64,000 nt of DNA from Chryseobacterium sp. IHB B 17019 (GCF_001456155.1 NZ_CP013293.1:930001-994000); one strand, 5' to 3'; positions 35,963-45,578 are shown, counted from the first letter of the stretch. Numbers and translations are program-made. Notes: generated by a model from the letters alone, not told the origin.

Positions 35963-36493
35963 ATGAAAAAAGACATCGAAAAATCTGAAACCTTAGAAAA
36001 AATTGCTAATGGAATCACCTGGTGGATAGGTTCTATCCCGTCATTGATTGTACATACTTTATTTTTTATTATTTCCTTTCTCTTGCCGCTGCTGCATATT
36101 GTCGAGTTCGATAAAATGTTGCTCATCCTTACGACTGTTGTTTCTCTGGAAGCTATTTATCTGGCTATTTTCATCCAGATGTCGGTGAATAAAAGTCACG
36201 AAAAAATTGAAGATATTCAGGAGGATATTGAAGACATTCAGGAAGATATCGAGGAGATCAGCGAGGATATTGAGGAGATCAGTGAAGATATCGAAGAGAT
36301 CAACGAAGATATTGAAGATATTCAGGAGGATATTGAGGAAATCAACGAAGAGGAAGATGACGAAATTCACAGTGAACGTGCAAAAAATGTAATGTTGAAA
36401 AGCAATGTAAGTTCTAATAAAAACGAGATTAAAGCTTTAAAAGATAAAATTGAAGAACTTCAAAGTAAAATCGAAGAACTTAAAAAAGAATAA
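35963..36493 (+). CDS. Membrane protein with heptad-repeat coiled coil (DUF1003-like)
   Basis: A 176-residue protein. Two membrane helices lie at about residues 26-46 and 52-72 (LIVHTLFFIISFLLPLLHIV and MLLILTTVVSLEAIYLAIF), an arrangement like DUF1003 proteins. Residues 82-130 are seven almost exact heptads of the type I-E-D/E-I-x-E-D, encoded by a 21-bp tandem repeat, followed by an acidic cluster (EEEDDE) and a second coiled-coil segment to the C-terminus. This should form a long, strongly acidic cytoplasmic stalk. It is the last gene of the rnz run and has a good terminator. Function unknown. Confidence 0.8.
   Translation: MKKDIEKSETLEKIANGITWWIGSIPSLIVHTLFFIISFLLPLLHIVEFDKMLLILTTVVSLEAIYLAIFIQMSVNKSHEKIEDIQEDIEDIQEDIEEISEDIEEISEDIEEINEDIEDIQEDIEEINEEEDDEIHSERAKNVMLKSNVSSNKNEIKALKDKIEELQSKIEELKKE
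36206..36352 (+). repeat. 21-bp tandem repeat encoding seven acidic heptads
   Basis: Seven copies of a 21-bp unit (ATTGAAGATATTCAGGAGG and variants) in frame with the host gene. Copies differ mostly at third codon positions (GAA/GAG, ATT/ATC) and at the Gln/Ser/Asn position, so they are old enough to have drifted under selection for the heptad. Confidence 0.9.
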
Positions 36494-36540
36494 TTCATAA
36501 AATTTACATTAATAGAGTAATAAATTATATAATTCTTAAG

Positions 36541-36568
36541 AGACTGATAAAATTATCAGTCTTTTTTT
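36541..36568 (+). terminator. Rho-independent terminator after the rnz gene run
   Basis: Nine-bp perfect stem (AGACTGATA/TATCAGTCT), loop AAAT, then seven T. Confidence 0.88.
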
Positions 36569-36647
36569 ATTATTTCAGATATATTATCTGCAATTTGTTG
36601 AAATTTAAAATAAGTTAAATTATTAATGTGAATTCCTTCGATTTATG

Positions 36648-36679
36648 TTGAGTTTTAATTAAAAAAATTACTATTTTTG
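36648..36679 (+). promoter_or_regulatory. Promoter of first choice-of-anchor-L gene
   Basis: TTG (36648-36650), 21-nt spacer, TATTTTTG (36672-36679); exact fit to the Bacteroidota consensus, 16 bp before the start codon. The same layout precedes the second gene of the array. Confidence 0.65.
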
Positions 36680-36695
36680 AACAAACAACAACAAA

Positions 36696-39056
36696 ATGTT
36701 AAATTATAGATTAAAAAACTACTTTTTCCTTTTAGTGTTGCTTCTGTTTTCAGGGTCAGTATTTGCTCAAAAAAAGATGTCAAGAAAGCCTGTAAAAGAA
36801 AAGCATACTAATGCAAGTTTGAAAGCAGGCGCATTTATTGATGTAAATGCTGCATCCTACACACCTTCCGGCTATAATATCGAGCAACTTATAAAAAATG
36901 TTTTGATTTCCGGAGGATCAAGTTGTGCAGTAGCTAATGTATCCAATGTTACGGTTTCTCCAAATCAGCCGGCTACGGATACAGAAAGAGCCTGGGGATA
37001 TTTTCATAAAGCTACCACAGCTTTCCCGTTTACGGATGGTGTTGTCCTGGTTACAGGTACAGCCAGAAAAGCAGGTAATGTTCTTGAGGGAGGGCTTGGA
37101 GATGTTGTTCCAGGGTCTACGGTGAGTGATCCGGATCTGGTTGCGGCAATCAATCCTTTAGCACCCCTGAAAGACGCTGTTTTTATCGAATTTGATTTCG
37201 TTCCGAACAGTACAGAGGTGAAGTTTAATTATATTTTCGCTTCAGAAGAATATACCTCCGATTATCCATGTGGGGTTTATTCAGACGGTTTCGCCCTGCT
37301 ACTGAAAAAAGTAGGAGATCCTACCTATACTAATATGGCGATCCTTCCGAACGGAACCCCTGTAAGTGTTACTAATATTGTTCCTGCTGGGAATGGTTTT
37401 TCTTGCGGACCTATTAATGAAACTTATTTTGCGGGGATCAACTCTACTAATATTGAAACCAATTTTAATGGAAGAACAATTCCTTTACAGGCAAAAGCAA
37501 CGGTAATTCCGGGGCAGACGTATCACTTCAAAATGGTTCTGGCAGATGCTTCAGACTCAGGGTTTGATTCTGCCGTGTTTATTGAAGGAGGTTCTTTCGA
37601 TATCGGGATGACAATTGTTGACGGTAACGGAAATCCTATTACCAATGTTAATATGTGTGACAACACACCTCAGCTTTTAAAAGCACAGATTGCTTCCGTT
37701 CCGGGAATGACTTTCCAATGGTATAAAGACGACGTTGCAATTCCGGGGGCTACCAGTGCAACCTATACTGCTACTCAGCCCGGTGTTTATACTGTGAGAA
37801 CCTTTGTTGGGGGTACACAATGTCAGAATGCAAGCGTTACTATTGTCGGCGGTACAACTCCTCCGGCCCAGAATGCCACATTGAAATTATGTACAACACC
37901 TTCTGTTTCCACATTCAACCTGAATGATGCGACTCCGATGATTACCAGCTCTACAACGGCTATTGTGCGTTACTATATCAATCAGGCAGATGCGGTTGCT
38001 CAGAATAATGCTTATATTAATCCTACACTTTTAGGCAGTTACAATGGAACGGACGGACAAATCCTTTATGTGGTAGTGTCAAACGGAGCTTTCTGTAGCA
38101 AAATGGTTACTTTAACTTTGAAAAAAGAAGCTACCCCTATTGCACAGTTAACAGCTACAAAAGTGAAAATATGTGCCGGAGAATCTACTACATTAACGGC
38201 TTCCAATGGAGTTACTTATCAATGGACAGGAGTATCAGGAACCGGAGCTACACACACGGTTTCTCCTACCCAGACTACTACTTATACAGTATACGCAATC
38301 GGAGCACAGGGATGTAAATCTTTACAGCCTGCATCCATCACGATAGAAGTTGTTCCTGCAATTGTATCCACACTTAAAGGAGGTATGATCTGCGAAGGTG
38401 ATGTTATTACTTTAGATGCCGGAGCAGGGCCGGAGTATCATTATACTTGGAATACGGGTGATCTTACACAGACCATCAATGTTGGTACGCCGGGAACTTA
38501 TTCGGTGACAATCAATAATGGAGTGTGTTCAAAAGTGTTTACAACACAGGTTATTCAAGCTGTTATTCCTGAAATTATCAACGTAAATTATAACGAAAAC
38601 GGAACGATGATTCTTACCGCAAGTAACCCAAGCAACGGAGCATTAGAATATTCTATTGACAATGGAGTTACATGGCAGAATTCTAATGTGTTCTCAAACG
38701 TTCCAAGAAATATTGTAGTTTCTATCAGAGTAAGAGTAAAAAATACAAGTTGTGTAGGATTCCTGGAATATTTCACATTTGTAATGCAAAACGTGATCAC
38801 CCCGAACGGAGACAATATCAATGATATGATTGATATGAGAGGAGTACTTAAGTATAAAGATTTTAAAGCTACTATCTTCGACCGTTACGGAAAAGAGGTG
38901 TACAAAGCAAGCAGTCTGCAGCCTTATTGGGACGGATATTTCCAAGGGAAACGCCTTCCTACGGCATCTTACTGGTATCAGGTAAGTTTTGAAGATCCTG
39001 CAAGCAAAAAACCGGCAGTGAAAACCGGCTGGATCTTATTAAAGAACCTTGAATAA
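36696..39056 (+). CDS. Choice-of-anchor-L surface protein with T9SS type B sorting domain, paralogue 1
   Basis: A 786-residue exported protein. After the signal peptide (about 1-25, SVFAQ) comes a short basic linker and the shared segment LKAGAFIDVNAASY. The choice-of-anchor-L domain (about 60-310) includes VLISGGSSC, AWGYFHKATTAFPF, EFDFVP, YIFASEEY and YHFKMVLADASDSGFDSAV. Ig-like beta-sandwich domains follow (ICAGESTTLTASNGVTYQW; ICEGDVITLDAGAG). The last 90 residues are the type B (gliding-motility-associated) sorting domain (VITPNGDNIND, IFDRYGKEVY, WILLKN). Predicted to be a long, stiff cell-surface adhesin or filament protein. It is the first of three tandem homologues, each with its own terminator. 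Confidence 0.93.
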   Translation: MLNYRLKNYFFLLVLLLFSGSVFAQKKMSRKPVKEKHTNASLKAGAFIDVNAASYTPSGYNIEQLIKNVLISGGSSCAVANVSNVTVSPNQPATDTERAWGYFHKATTAFPFTDGVVLVTGTARKAGNVLEGGLGDVVPGSTVSDPDLVAAINPLAPLKDAVFIEFDFVPNSTEVKFNYIFASEEYTSDYPCGVYSDGFALLLKKVGDPTYTNMAILPNGTPVSVTNIVPAGNGFSCGPINETYFAGINSTNIETNFNGRTIPLQAKATVIPGQTYHFKMVLADASDSGFDSAVFIEGGSFDIGMTIVDGNGNPITNVNMCDNTPQLLKAQIASVPGMTFQWYKDDVAIPGATSATYTATQPGVYTVRTFVGGTQCQNASVTIVGGTTPPAQNATLKLCTTPSVSTFNLNDATPMITSSTTAIVRYYINQADAVAQNNAYINPTLLGSYNGTDGQILYVVVSNGAFCSKMVTLTLKKEATPIAQLTATKVKICAGESTTLTASNGVTYQWTGVSGTGATHTVSPTQTTTYTVYAIGAQGCKSLQPASITIEVVPAIVSTLKGGMICEGDVITLDAGAGPEYHYTWNTGDLTQTINVGTPGTYSVTINNGVCSKVFTTQVIQAVIPEIINVNYNENGTMILTASNPSNGALEYSIDNGVTWQNSNVFSNVPRNIVVSIRVRVKNTSCVGFLEYFTFVMQNVITPNGDNINDMIDMRGVLKYKDFKATIFDRYGKEVYKASSLQPYWDGYFQGKRLPTASYWYQVSFEDPASKKPAVKTGWILLKNLE

Positions 39057-39078
39057 AATATTTAATTTAATATAAAAG

Positions 39079-39107
39079 AAAGACCGACAATTTGTTGGTC
39101 TTTTTTT
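39079..39107 (+). terminator. Rho-independent terminator after choice-of-anchor-L paralogue 1
   Basis: Nine-bp stem (AGACCGACA/TGTTGGTCT, one G-U pair) and seven T. Confidence 0.85.
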
Positions 39108-39182
39108 CGTTTTTATCCTGAATAGAAATTAATATTTTACAATAAATCAGATTGTATTAGTGATAATGTAATTTAAGTTGAA

Positions 39183-39214
39183 TTGAATTTCAATCAAAAA
39201 AAATAGTATTTTTG
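39183..39214 (+). promoter_or_regulatory. Promoter of second choice-of-anchor-L gene
   Basis: TTG (39183-39185), 21-nt spacer, TATTTTTG (39207-39214), 16 bp before the start codon. Spacer, -7 sequence and distance to the start are the same as for paralogue 1. Confidence 0.65.
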
Positions 39215-39230
39215 TTTAAAATAATATAAA

Positions 39231-42200
39231 ATGTTAAATAGGAGGACAAGAAATTTATTTTTGGCTTTAATATTAATGATTGTAGGAAACTTTGTTTTTG
39301 CCCAAAACAGAGGGAAAGGCATTGTTGCAAAGCCTACAGCTCAGAGTATGAAGGCCGGAGCTTTTATTGATGTGAATGCTGCCGGATATCCGGAATCAAA
39401 TTTCAGTATCACGCAATTGGTAAAAGATGTTCTTATTAGCGGCGGTTCTGCTTGTTCTGCAGCTAATGTGACAAATGTTGTTGTTTCTCCAAATTTACCA
39501 ACATCCAATCCGGACAGAAGCTGGGGATATTTTAATAAGGCGACCACCAACTTTCCTTTTGCAAAAGGTATCGTTCTTACAACAGGTTTTGCAAGAAAAG
39601 CAGGAAATAACTTCCAGGCAACTTTAAGTGATGGTTTATCTGTGCAAGGAGATACAGACCTGGCAACTGCTTTAGGAATTTCTAATGCTGATTTAAGAGA
39701 TGCCAGCTATATTGAATTTGATTTCGTACCTGCTTCTACAAAGGTTACTTTCAGATATTTATTCGCATCCAAAGAATATCAACAGGATTATCCATGTACG
39801 ATAGGCGACGGATTTGCATTATTGCTAAAAAAAGTAGGTGATCCTACCTATCAAAACCTGGCAGTTTTACCGGGAGGAACACCTGTAAGTGTTACCAATA
39901 TTCACCCTACGATATCAACGCCGGGAGGTGGAGGATGTCCTGCTGTTAATGAATCTTATTTCGCAGGATATAATACCGCTAATATAGAAACCAATTTCAA
40001 TGGACGTGTAATACCCTTAACAGCTTCTGCAACGGTAATTCCGGGACAGACTTATCATTTTAAAATGGTTCTGGCGGATTATTCGGATTCAAACTTTGAT
40101 TCTGCAGTTTTCCTTGAAGCCGGATCTTTTGATATTGGTGTTCAAATTTTAAATCCTGCGGGAGTAGCACTACCTCCTTCAATTAATGTTTGTGATAATG
40201 CGCCTCAGACTTTTACTGCCTCAGTTCAGGGTGGTGGCGCTACTTATCAGTGGTTGTTGGGAGGTAATCCGATTCCGGGAGCTACTAATGCTTCTTATAC
40301 CGCAACTCAACCGGGAGTGTATTCTGTCCAGGTGTTTTTACCCGGAAATACGTGCCCGGGAACAGCAACAGTGACTATCGTGGGAGGAACTTCGCCCACC
40401 GTGCAGAATGCAACACTTACAGCCTGTTATGTTCAGGGAAATGCTACATTTAACCTGACTTCGGCCCAAACTTCAATAAGTACAACGCCGGGTGCCACTT
40501 TTGCTTACTACGTCAATCAGGCGGATGCTTTGGCAGGAAACGCCAATACAATTTCAAATACTACTGCATTTCCAAGTGCAGGGCAAACCATTTATGTTTT
40601 GGTTAAAAGCGGTTTCTGTTCAAAAGTAGCCGAGCTGCAACTCGTGAAGGCTCCACAAATGACGGCCACAATCGCTCCACCAAGTGTATTAACCTGTACA
40701 AACTCGCAAATTACACTGGATGCAACCACTTCAGTTTATCCTGCAGGAGCTACTTTCAACTGGACAACTACAAACGGAAATATTGTTTCAGGAGCCAATA
40801 CTTTAAATCCTGTAATAAACTTAGCAGGAACTTATACTTTAACAATATCAAATACCTATCAACCTCAAAATTTAACATGTACAGCAACGGCAAACGTTAC
40901 TGTAACAGGAGATAGTGCTCCGCCAACAACCGGATTAACGGCATCAAAATTAATCATCTGTTCCGGTGAATCCGTAACATTGACGGCTTCGGGAGGAACT
41001 ACCTACAACTGGGTTGGATTACCGGGAACCGGAGCTACACAAACAGTTTCGCCAACGGCTACCACTACTTATACAGTGACGGCAGTGGGGGCGAACGGCT
41101 GCGTATCTCAAAACCCGGCAACAATTACGATTACTGTTAATCAACCATTCACGGCGCAGAACGCTACCTTATTCAAATGTTATCAGGATGGCGGTATCAA
41201 TTATGATTTAACGGAAGCTCAGCCTCAGATTACTTCTGCAACAGGGGTTACTTTTGCTTATTATGTCAATCTTGCTGATGCTAATGCAGGAAATGCAAAC
41301 ACGATTGCAAACCCGGCTTCCTTCAATAGCGCAGGTGGACAGACCATTTATGTTCTGGTATCGAACGGCGGCTGTAAATATGTAGTAACATTACAATTAT
41401 CAGCTACACCACAAACTACCTTAACTATCGCGCCGCCACAGCAAATTACCTGTACAACAGCTCAAACTACATTGAACGCGTCTGCTTCTGTAATTCCGGC
41501 AGGTTCTACAATTGCATGGACTACAACAGGGGGAGGAAATATCGTTTCGGGAGCAAATACTTTAAATCCTGTGGTAAATGCAGGTGGAGTATACACATTA
41601 ACAGTATCAAATGTTAATCAGCCAGGAAATTTAACATGTACTTATACGGCAAACGTAACAGTAACACAAAATACAACGCTTCCTGTAGCAACGGTAACGT
41701 CTAGTGTTCCTCAGATTTGTCCGGGAGAATCAGTGACATTAACGGCTTCGGGAGGTGCTACTTACAACTGGGTGGGTCTTCCAGGAAATGGAAATACACA
41801 GGTGGTTTCTCCTACGGTTACTACAACTTATACGGTTTTTGCAGTAGGAGCGAACGGTTGTATATCTGCAAACCCTGCTACAGTTACAATAATAGTCGGT
41901 CCGCCGGTAGCAGTATTGGCTGCTTCAAAATCTAAGATTTGTGTGGGAGAATCTGTTACTTTAACAGCTACAGGAGGGGTTACTTATGAATGGGTAGGAC
42001 TTCCAGGAAATGGAAATACACAGATTGTTTCGCCTACAGTCACTACAACATATTGCGTTTTTGCTTTGGGAGGAAATGGCTGTAAAGTAGCTACTCCTAC
42101 TTGTATTACAATCGAAGTTGTTCCGGCCATTGTATCGACACTGGAAGATGTGTACGTTTGCGCAGGAGATTTCGGGACTTTAGATGCGGGGCCTGGGCCT

Positions 42201-42824
42201 AATTATACTTATGTTTGGAATACAGGTGCAACCACTCAGACTATTTCTGTAAATACTCCGGGAACGTATTCGGTAACAATAAGCAACGGAACTTGTTCTA
42301 AAGTGTTTACAGCTCAATTGATAAACCCTGCTTTGCCGCAGTTTACCAATGTAACATATGAAAATCATGTATTGACATTAACAGCAACAAATCCTACCGG
42401 AGGAACACTGGAATATTCCATTGACGGAGGCCTTACATGGCAGAATTCAAATATTTTCTATAATGTTTTGGATAATACAAGTTATAATCTCATGGTAAAG
42501 GTAAAAGATGCGAAATGTAGTACTACATTAGAATATTTCACATTTGTCATCAGCAATGCAATTACGCCGAATTCCGATGGTAAAAATGATACGATAGACT
42601 TTACAGGAATCAGTAAATACAATAATTTCGCGGCTTCTATCTTCGACAGGTATGGTCAGGAAGTATTTAAAGCCGGTAAAACGGATACGGTTTGGCACGG
42701 AACAATAAGGGGAAGCTTGAGCCTTCCAACGGCCACTTACTGGTATCGAGTGCAGTGGGAAAACCCTGCAAGCAAGAAATTGGAGATGCGCGGTGGATGG
42801 ATTTTACTGAAAAATCGTAATTAG
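39231..42824 (+). CDS. Choice-of-anchor-L surface protein with T9SS type B sorting domain, paralogue 2 (long)
   Basis: A 1197-residue exported protein, about 400 residues longer than its neighbours. Signal peptide (about 1-25, FVFAQ), shared segment MKAGAFIDVNAAGY, and choice-of-anchor-L domain (VLISGGSAC, EFDFVP, YLFASKEY, YHFKMVLADYSDSNFDSAV). The extra length is a tandem duplication of a module of about 251 residues (QNATL strand domain, IAPP...NVTVT domain, Ig-like domain with GESVTLTASGG), followed by a third Ig-like copy (ICVGESVTLTATGG). The C-terminus is a type B sorting domain (AITPNSDGKND, IFDRYGQEVF, WILLKN). Likely an extended surface adhesin exported by the type IX system. Confidence 0.93.
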   Translation: MLNRRTRNLFLALILMIVGNFVFAQNRGKGIVAKPTAQSMKAGAFIDVNAAGYPESNFSITQLVKDVLISGGSACSAANVTNVVVSPNLPTSNPDRSWGYFNKATTNFPFAKGIVLTTGFARKAGNNFQATLSDGLSVQGDTDLATALGISNADLRDASYIEFDFVPASTKVTFRYLFASKEYQQDYPCTIGDGFALLLKKVGDPTYQNLAVLPGGTPVSVTNIHPTISTPGGGGCPAVNESYFAGYNTANIETNFNGRVIPLTASATVIPGQTYHFKMVLADYSDSNFDSAVFLEAGSFDIGVQILNPAGVALPPSINVCDNAPQTFTASVQGGGATYQWLLGGNPIPGATNASYTATQPGVYSVQVFLPGNTCPGTATVTIVGGTSPTVQNATLTACYVQGNATFNLTSAQTSISTTPGATFAYYVNQADALAGNANTISNTTAFPSAGQTIYVLVKSGFCSKVAELQLVKAPQMTATIAPPSVLTCTNSQITLDATTSVYPAGATFNWTTTNGNIVSGANTLNPVINLAGTYTLTISNTYQPQNLTCTATANVTVTGDSAPPTTGLTASKLIICSGESVTLTASGGTTYNWVGLPGTGATQTVSPTATTTYTVTAVGANGCVSQNPATITITVNQPFTAQNATLFKCYQDGGINYDLTEAQPQITSATGVTFAYYVNLADANAGNANTIANPASFNSAGGQTIYVLVSNGGCKYVVTLQLSATPQTTLTIAPPQQITCTTAQTTLNASASVIPAGSTIAWTTTGGGNIVSGANTLNPVVNAGGVYTLTVSNVNQPGNLTCTYTANVTVTQNTTLPVATVTSSVPQICPGESVTLTASGGATYNWVGLPGNGNTQVVSPTVTTTYTVFAVGANGCISANPATVTIIVGPPVAVLAASKSKICVGESVTLTATGGVTYEWVGLPGNGNTQIVSPTVTTTYCVFALGGNGCKVATPTCITIEVVPAIVSTLEDVYVCAGDFGTLDAGPGPNYTYVWNTGATTQTISVNTPGTYSVTISNGTCSKVFTAQLINPALPQFTNVTYENHVLTLTATNPTGGTLEYSIDGGLTWQNSNIFYNVLDNTSYNLMVKVKDAKCSTTLEYFTFVISNAITPNSDGKNDTIDFTGISKYNNFAASIFDRYGQEVFKAGKTDTVWHGTIRGSLSLPTATYWYRVQWENPASKKLEMRGGWILLKNRN
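40404..41899 (+). repeat. Tandem internal duplication of a 251-residue module
   Basis: The segment starting with the CAG codon of QNATL at 40404 recurs from 41157, a period of 753 bp (251 codons), and the second unit ends near 41899. Both units keep the order QNATL domain, IAPP domain, Ig-like domain, with matching phrases such as NIVSGANTLNPV and NWVGLPG. Confidence 0.85.
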
Positions 42825-42839
42825 AAATAGAATATAATT

Positions 42840-42869
42840 AAAATCTCTCAATTTGGGAGATTTTTTTTT
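42840..42869 (+). terminator. Rho-independent terminator after choice-of-anchor-L paralogue 2
   Basis: Ten-bp stem (AAATCTCTCA/TGGGAGATTT, one G-U pair), 3-nt loop, then a run of T. Confidence 0.85.
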
Positions 42870-42921
42870 GTTTTTATCAATAAAAAAGTTAAATATGTGT
42901 GTGGTATATTCAAAAAAAAAT

Positions 42922-42929
42922 TAAATTTG
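42922..42929 (+). promoter_or_regulatory. -7 promoter element of third choice-of-anchor-L gene
   Basis: TAAATTTG fits TAnnTTTG and ends 16 bp before the start codon, the same distance as in paralogues 1 and 2. No TTG at the usual spacing. Confidence 0.5.
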
Positions 42930-42945
42930 TTGAAACAAAATTATT

Positions 42946-45318
42946 ATGAAGGGATATCTACTATTGTTTTTCTTATTTATGACTTCGTCGTCGAGTCTCT
43001 TTTATTCGCAAACTCTTACACCGAGAAAACCTCAAAAAGAAAAGGCTTCTGCTTTGACTATGAAAGCGGGTGCTTTTATTGATGTTAATGCTCCGGGTTA
43101 TGCGCCGTCGACTTTCGATCCTTTACAGTTAGTGAAGGATGTGTTAATTTCATCAGGAACCAATTCATGCGTGACACCAAACGTATCGAATGTACAGGTA
43201 AGTCCAAGTTTACCGGCAAGTGATGCCAATAGATCTTGGGGATATTTCCACAAAGCAACGACCAACTTTCCCTTCACAGATGGGATTGTACTTTCAACCG
43301 GTCATGTGAGAAAAGCTGGGAACAACTATGAGAGTGGTACTCTGGGGGATGATTTGCAGACCGGAAGTGATCCTGATCTTGTAGCTGCTACAAACCCTTC
43401 GGGAACTCTTAATGACGCGGTTATCTTAGAGTTTGACTTTGTACCGACTTCCAGTCAGGTAAAATTCAATTATTTATTTGCTTCTGAAGAATATACGGGA
43501 TCATTCCCATGTAGTTTCTCAGATGCTTTTGCTTTATTATTAAAACCTACTGGAGGTGGACCTTACGTGAACATGGCAATTGTGCCGGCTCCGGGCACGG
43601 GACCTGTAAGCGTTACCAATATACACCCACAAAATAGCTTTACCGGCTTTGATATGGGATGTGGCGCACCAAACGTTGCATTTTTTGGAGGATATAACAC
43701 TTCTAATATAGAAACAAACTTCAATGGAAGAACAGTTCCAATGCAGGCTACAGCTACTGTAGTTCCCGGGCAGTCTTATCACTTCAAAATGGTTTTGGGA
43801 GATGCCTTGGACAGCAGCTATGATTCTGCGGTATTCCTGGAGGGTGGATCTTTCAACATCGGGGTAGAATTATTAGATCCTACGGGAACTACTTTACCGG
43901 AAGAAATCAACGTTTGTGATAATGTACCTCAGGTAATCACTGCTTCTGTAAGTGATCCTAATATGACGTACCAATGGTTCTTCAACGGAGTTGCCGTTCC
44001 GGGAGCTACTACACCTACCATTACAGCAACACAGCCGGGTAATTATGAAATTCAGGTAAGTTTCCCTGGAAATCCTTGTCCTGGTAAAGCGAATATTAAA
44101 ATTAACGGTGGAACAACACCTGCTGCAGTTGATGCTTCATTGCTGCTTTGTACAACAACGGATGTCACATGGTTTGATCTTACAGATGCTATGCCTTCCA
44201 TTAGTACAACCACGGGTGCGGTATTCCATTTCTATGAAGATCAGGCTGATGCTTTGGCTCAAAATGATGATTATATCCAGGATGTTTTACATTATAATGG
44301 TAACGATGGCCAGATTTTATATGTTGTCGTTTCAAACGGAGGATTCTGTAGCAAAATGATTGAGCTAAAATTATTAAAAGAGGCAAGACCTACAGCTCAC
44401 GTTGTTGCATCAAAACTAAAAGTTTGTCCTGGAGAAGTAGTAGATTTCACGGCAACAGGAGGAGCAACTTATGAGTGGTCAAACTTCCCTGGAACAGGAA
44501 ACACACAATCTGCTACGGTACACAATACAACGACCTTCACAGTCTATGCTTTAGGTCCAAAGGGATGTAAATCTTCACTTCCGGCTACCATTACGGTAGA
44601 GGTGGTTCCAGCGCTTACTTCTCCACTAGCTGACGTAGAAATATGCCAGGGAGACAGAGTAACTCTTGATGCAGGAGCAGGCCCGAACTATACATACCAG
44701 TGGAGTACAGGAGAGATTACCCAGACTATTAATGTAGACCAGTTGGGAATCTATACGGTAACCATCAAAAACGGATATTGTGAGAAAACATTTACGGCTC
44801 ACGTTTTAGCAGCAGCTTCTCCATTCGTTACCAATGTTGATTACAGTAACAATACATTGACAATCACTGCGGAAGTTCCAATGATCAATAATATTCCTCA
44901 AACCGTTGAATATTCTGTTGACGGAGGTATCTCATGGCAGTCATCAAACGTATTTACAGGCCTTCAGAATAATACAACTTACCATATTCAGGTAAGAACT
45001 GTGGGAACTAGTTGCGTTGGGGCTCTTGAATTCTTCACATTACATATCTCAAACATAATTACTCCAAATCAGGATGGTGTTAATGATACATTAGACCTTA
45101 CGGCTTTAGGTGACTTTAAGAACTTTACGGGATCTGTTTATGACAGATACGGAGCAGAAATGTTCAGGTTCTCAAAACAAACCCCAATCTGGGACGGAAC
45201 AGTAGGAGGTAAAAAATTACCAACTGCAACATACTGGTTTAAGTTCAACTTCCAGTATCCGAAGTCAAAAGCAAATATGAGCCAATCCGGATGGATTATG
45301 CTTAAAAACAGAGAATAA
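42946..45318 (+). CDS. Choice-of-anchor-L surface protein with T9SS type B sorting domain, paralogue 3
   Basis: A 790-residue exported protein with the same plan as paralogue 1: signal peptide (about 1-22), basic linker PRKPQKEK, MKAGAFIDVNAPGY, choice-of-anchor-L domain (VLISSGTNSC, SWGYFHKATTNFPF, YLFASEEYTGSFPC, YHFKMVLGDALDSSYDSAV), Ig-like domains (VCPGEVVDFTATGGATYEW; ICQGDRVTLDAGAG) and a type B sorting domain (IITPNQDGVND, VYDRYGAEMF, WIMLKN). It is closer in length and domain count to paralogue 1 than to the long middle copy. Likely role is surface adhesion or biofilm structure. Confidence 0.93.
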   Translation: MKGYLLLFFLFMTSSSSLFYSQTLTPRKPQKEKASALTMKAGAFIDVNAPGYAPSTFDPLQLVKDVLISSGTNSCVTPNVSNVQVSPSLPASDANRSWGYFHKATTNFPFTDGIVLSTGHVRKAGNNYESGTLGDDLQTGSDPDLVAATNPSGTLNDAVILEFDFVPTSSQVKFNYLFASEEYTGSFPCSFSDAFALLLKPTGGGPYVNMAIVPAPGTGPVSVTNIHPQNSFTGFDMGCGAPNVAFFGGYNTSNIETNFNGRTVPMQATATVVPGQSYHFKMVLGDALDSSYDSAVFLEGGSFNIGVELLDPTGTTLPEEINVCDNVPQVITASVSDPNMTYQWFFNGVAVPGATTPTITATQPGNYEIQVSFPGNPCPGKANIKINGGTTPAAVDASLLLCTTTDVTWFDLTDAMPSISTTTGAVFHFYEDQADALAQNDDYIQDVLHYNGNDGQILYVVVSNGGFCSKMIELKLLKEARPTAHVVASKLKVCPGEVVDFTATGGATYEWSNFPGTGNTQSATVHNTTTFTVYALGPKGCKSSLPATITVEVVPALTSPLADVEICQGDRVTLDAGAGPNYTYQWSTGEITQTINVDQLGIYTVTIKNGYCEKTFTAHVLAAASPFVTNVDYSNNTLTITAEVPMINNIPQTVEYSVDGGISWQSSNVFTGLQNNTTYHIQVRTVGTSCVGALEFFTLHISNIITPNQDGVNDTLDLTALGDFKNFTGSVYDRYGAEMFRFSKQTPIWDGTVGGKKLPTATYWFKFNFQYPKSKANMSQSGWIMLKNRE

Positions 45319-45338
45319 TTATAATCGATAATGCAAAC

Positions 45339-45376
45339 AAAAAAAGCCTTTCAATTCAATTTGAAAGGCTTTTTTA
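45339..45376 (+). terminator. Rho-independent terminator after choice-of-anchor-L paralogue 3
   Basis: Long stem built on AAAAAGCCTTTCAA and its complement, followed by six T. The A run on the left means it could also act on the other strand. Confidence 0.88.
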
Positions 45377-45405
45377 ATTTTAAAATAATACTGTTTAAAT
45401 TGTTT

Positions 45406-45430
45406 GGAAGCTGGAGGTTAGAAGAGGAAA
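45406..45430 (+). repeat. GGAAGCTGGAGGTTA intergenic repeat
   Basis: GGAAGCTGGAGGTTAGAAG stands here; GGAAGCTGGAGGTTTA recurs at 60905-60920, and a related longer form lies on the minus strand near 21250-21279. All three are in non-coding gaps. Confidence 0.45.
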
Positions 45431-45578
45431 GTTATGAAGATCGTAAAGAACAACTTCTAGCTTTTCATCTTAATTAAAAGAATATTCCATTAAATTTTTA
45501 TGGCAACCTCCAAAATTATAAAACTAAAAGTAACACCCATCCTCCTTCTTCCATCGTTAATCTTCTTTAAATAAAACA

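Noticed and set aside
36206..36352. Possible CRISPR-like array (regular short repeats)
   Set aside because: No spacers: the 21-bp units are directly adjacent, in frame, and encode heptads.
36059..36392. Long open frames on both strands across the 21-bp repeat
   Set aside because: They are by-products of the in-frame tandem repeat of the coiled-coil gene, and their translations are low-complexity.
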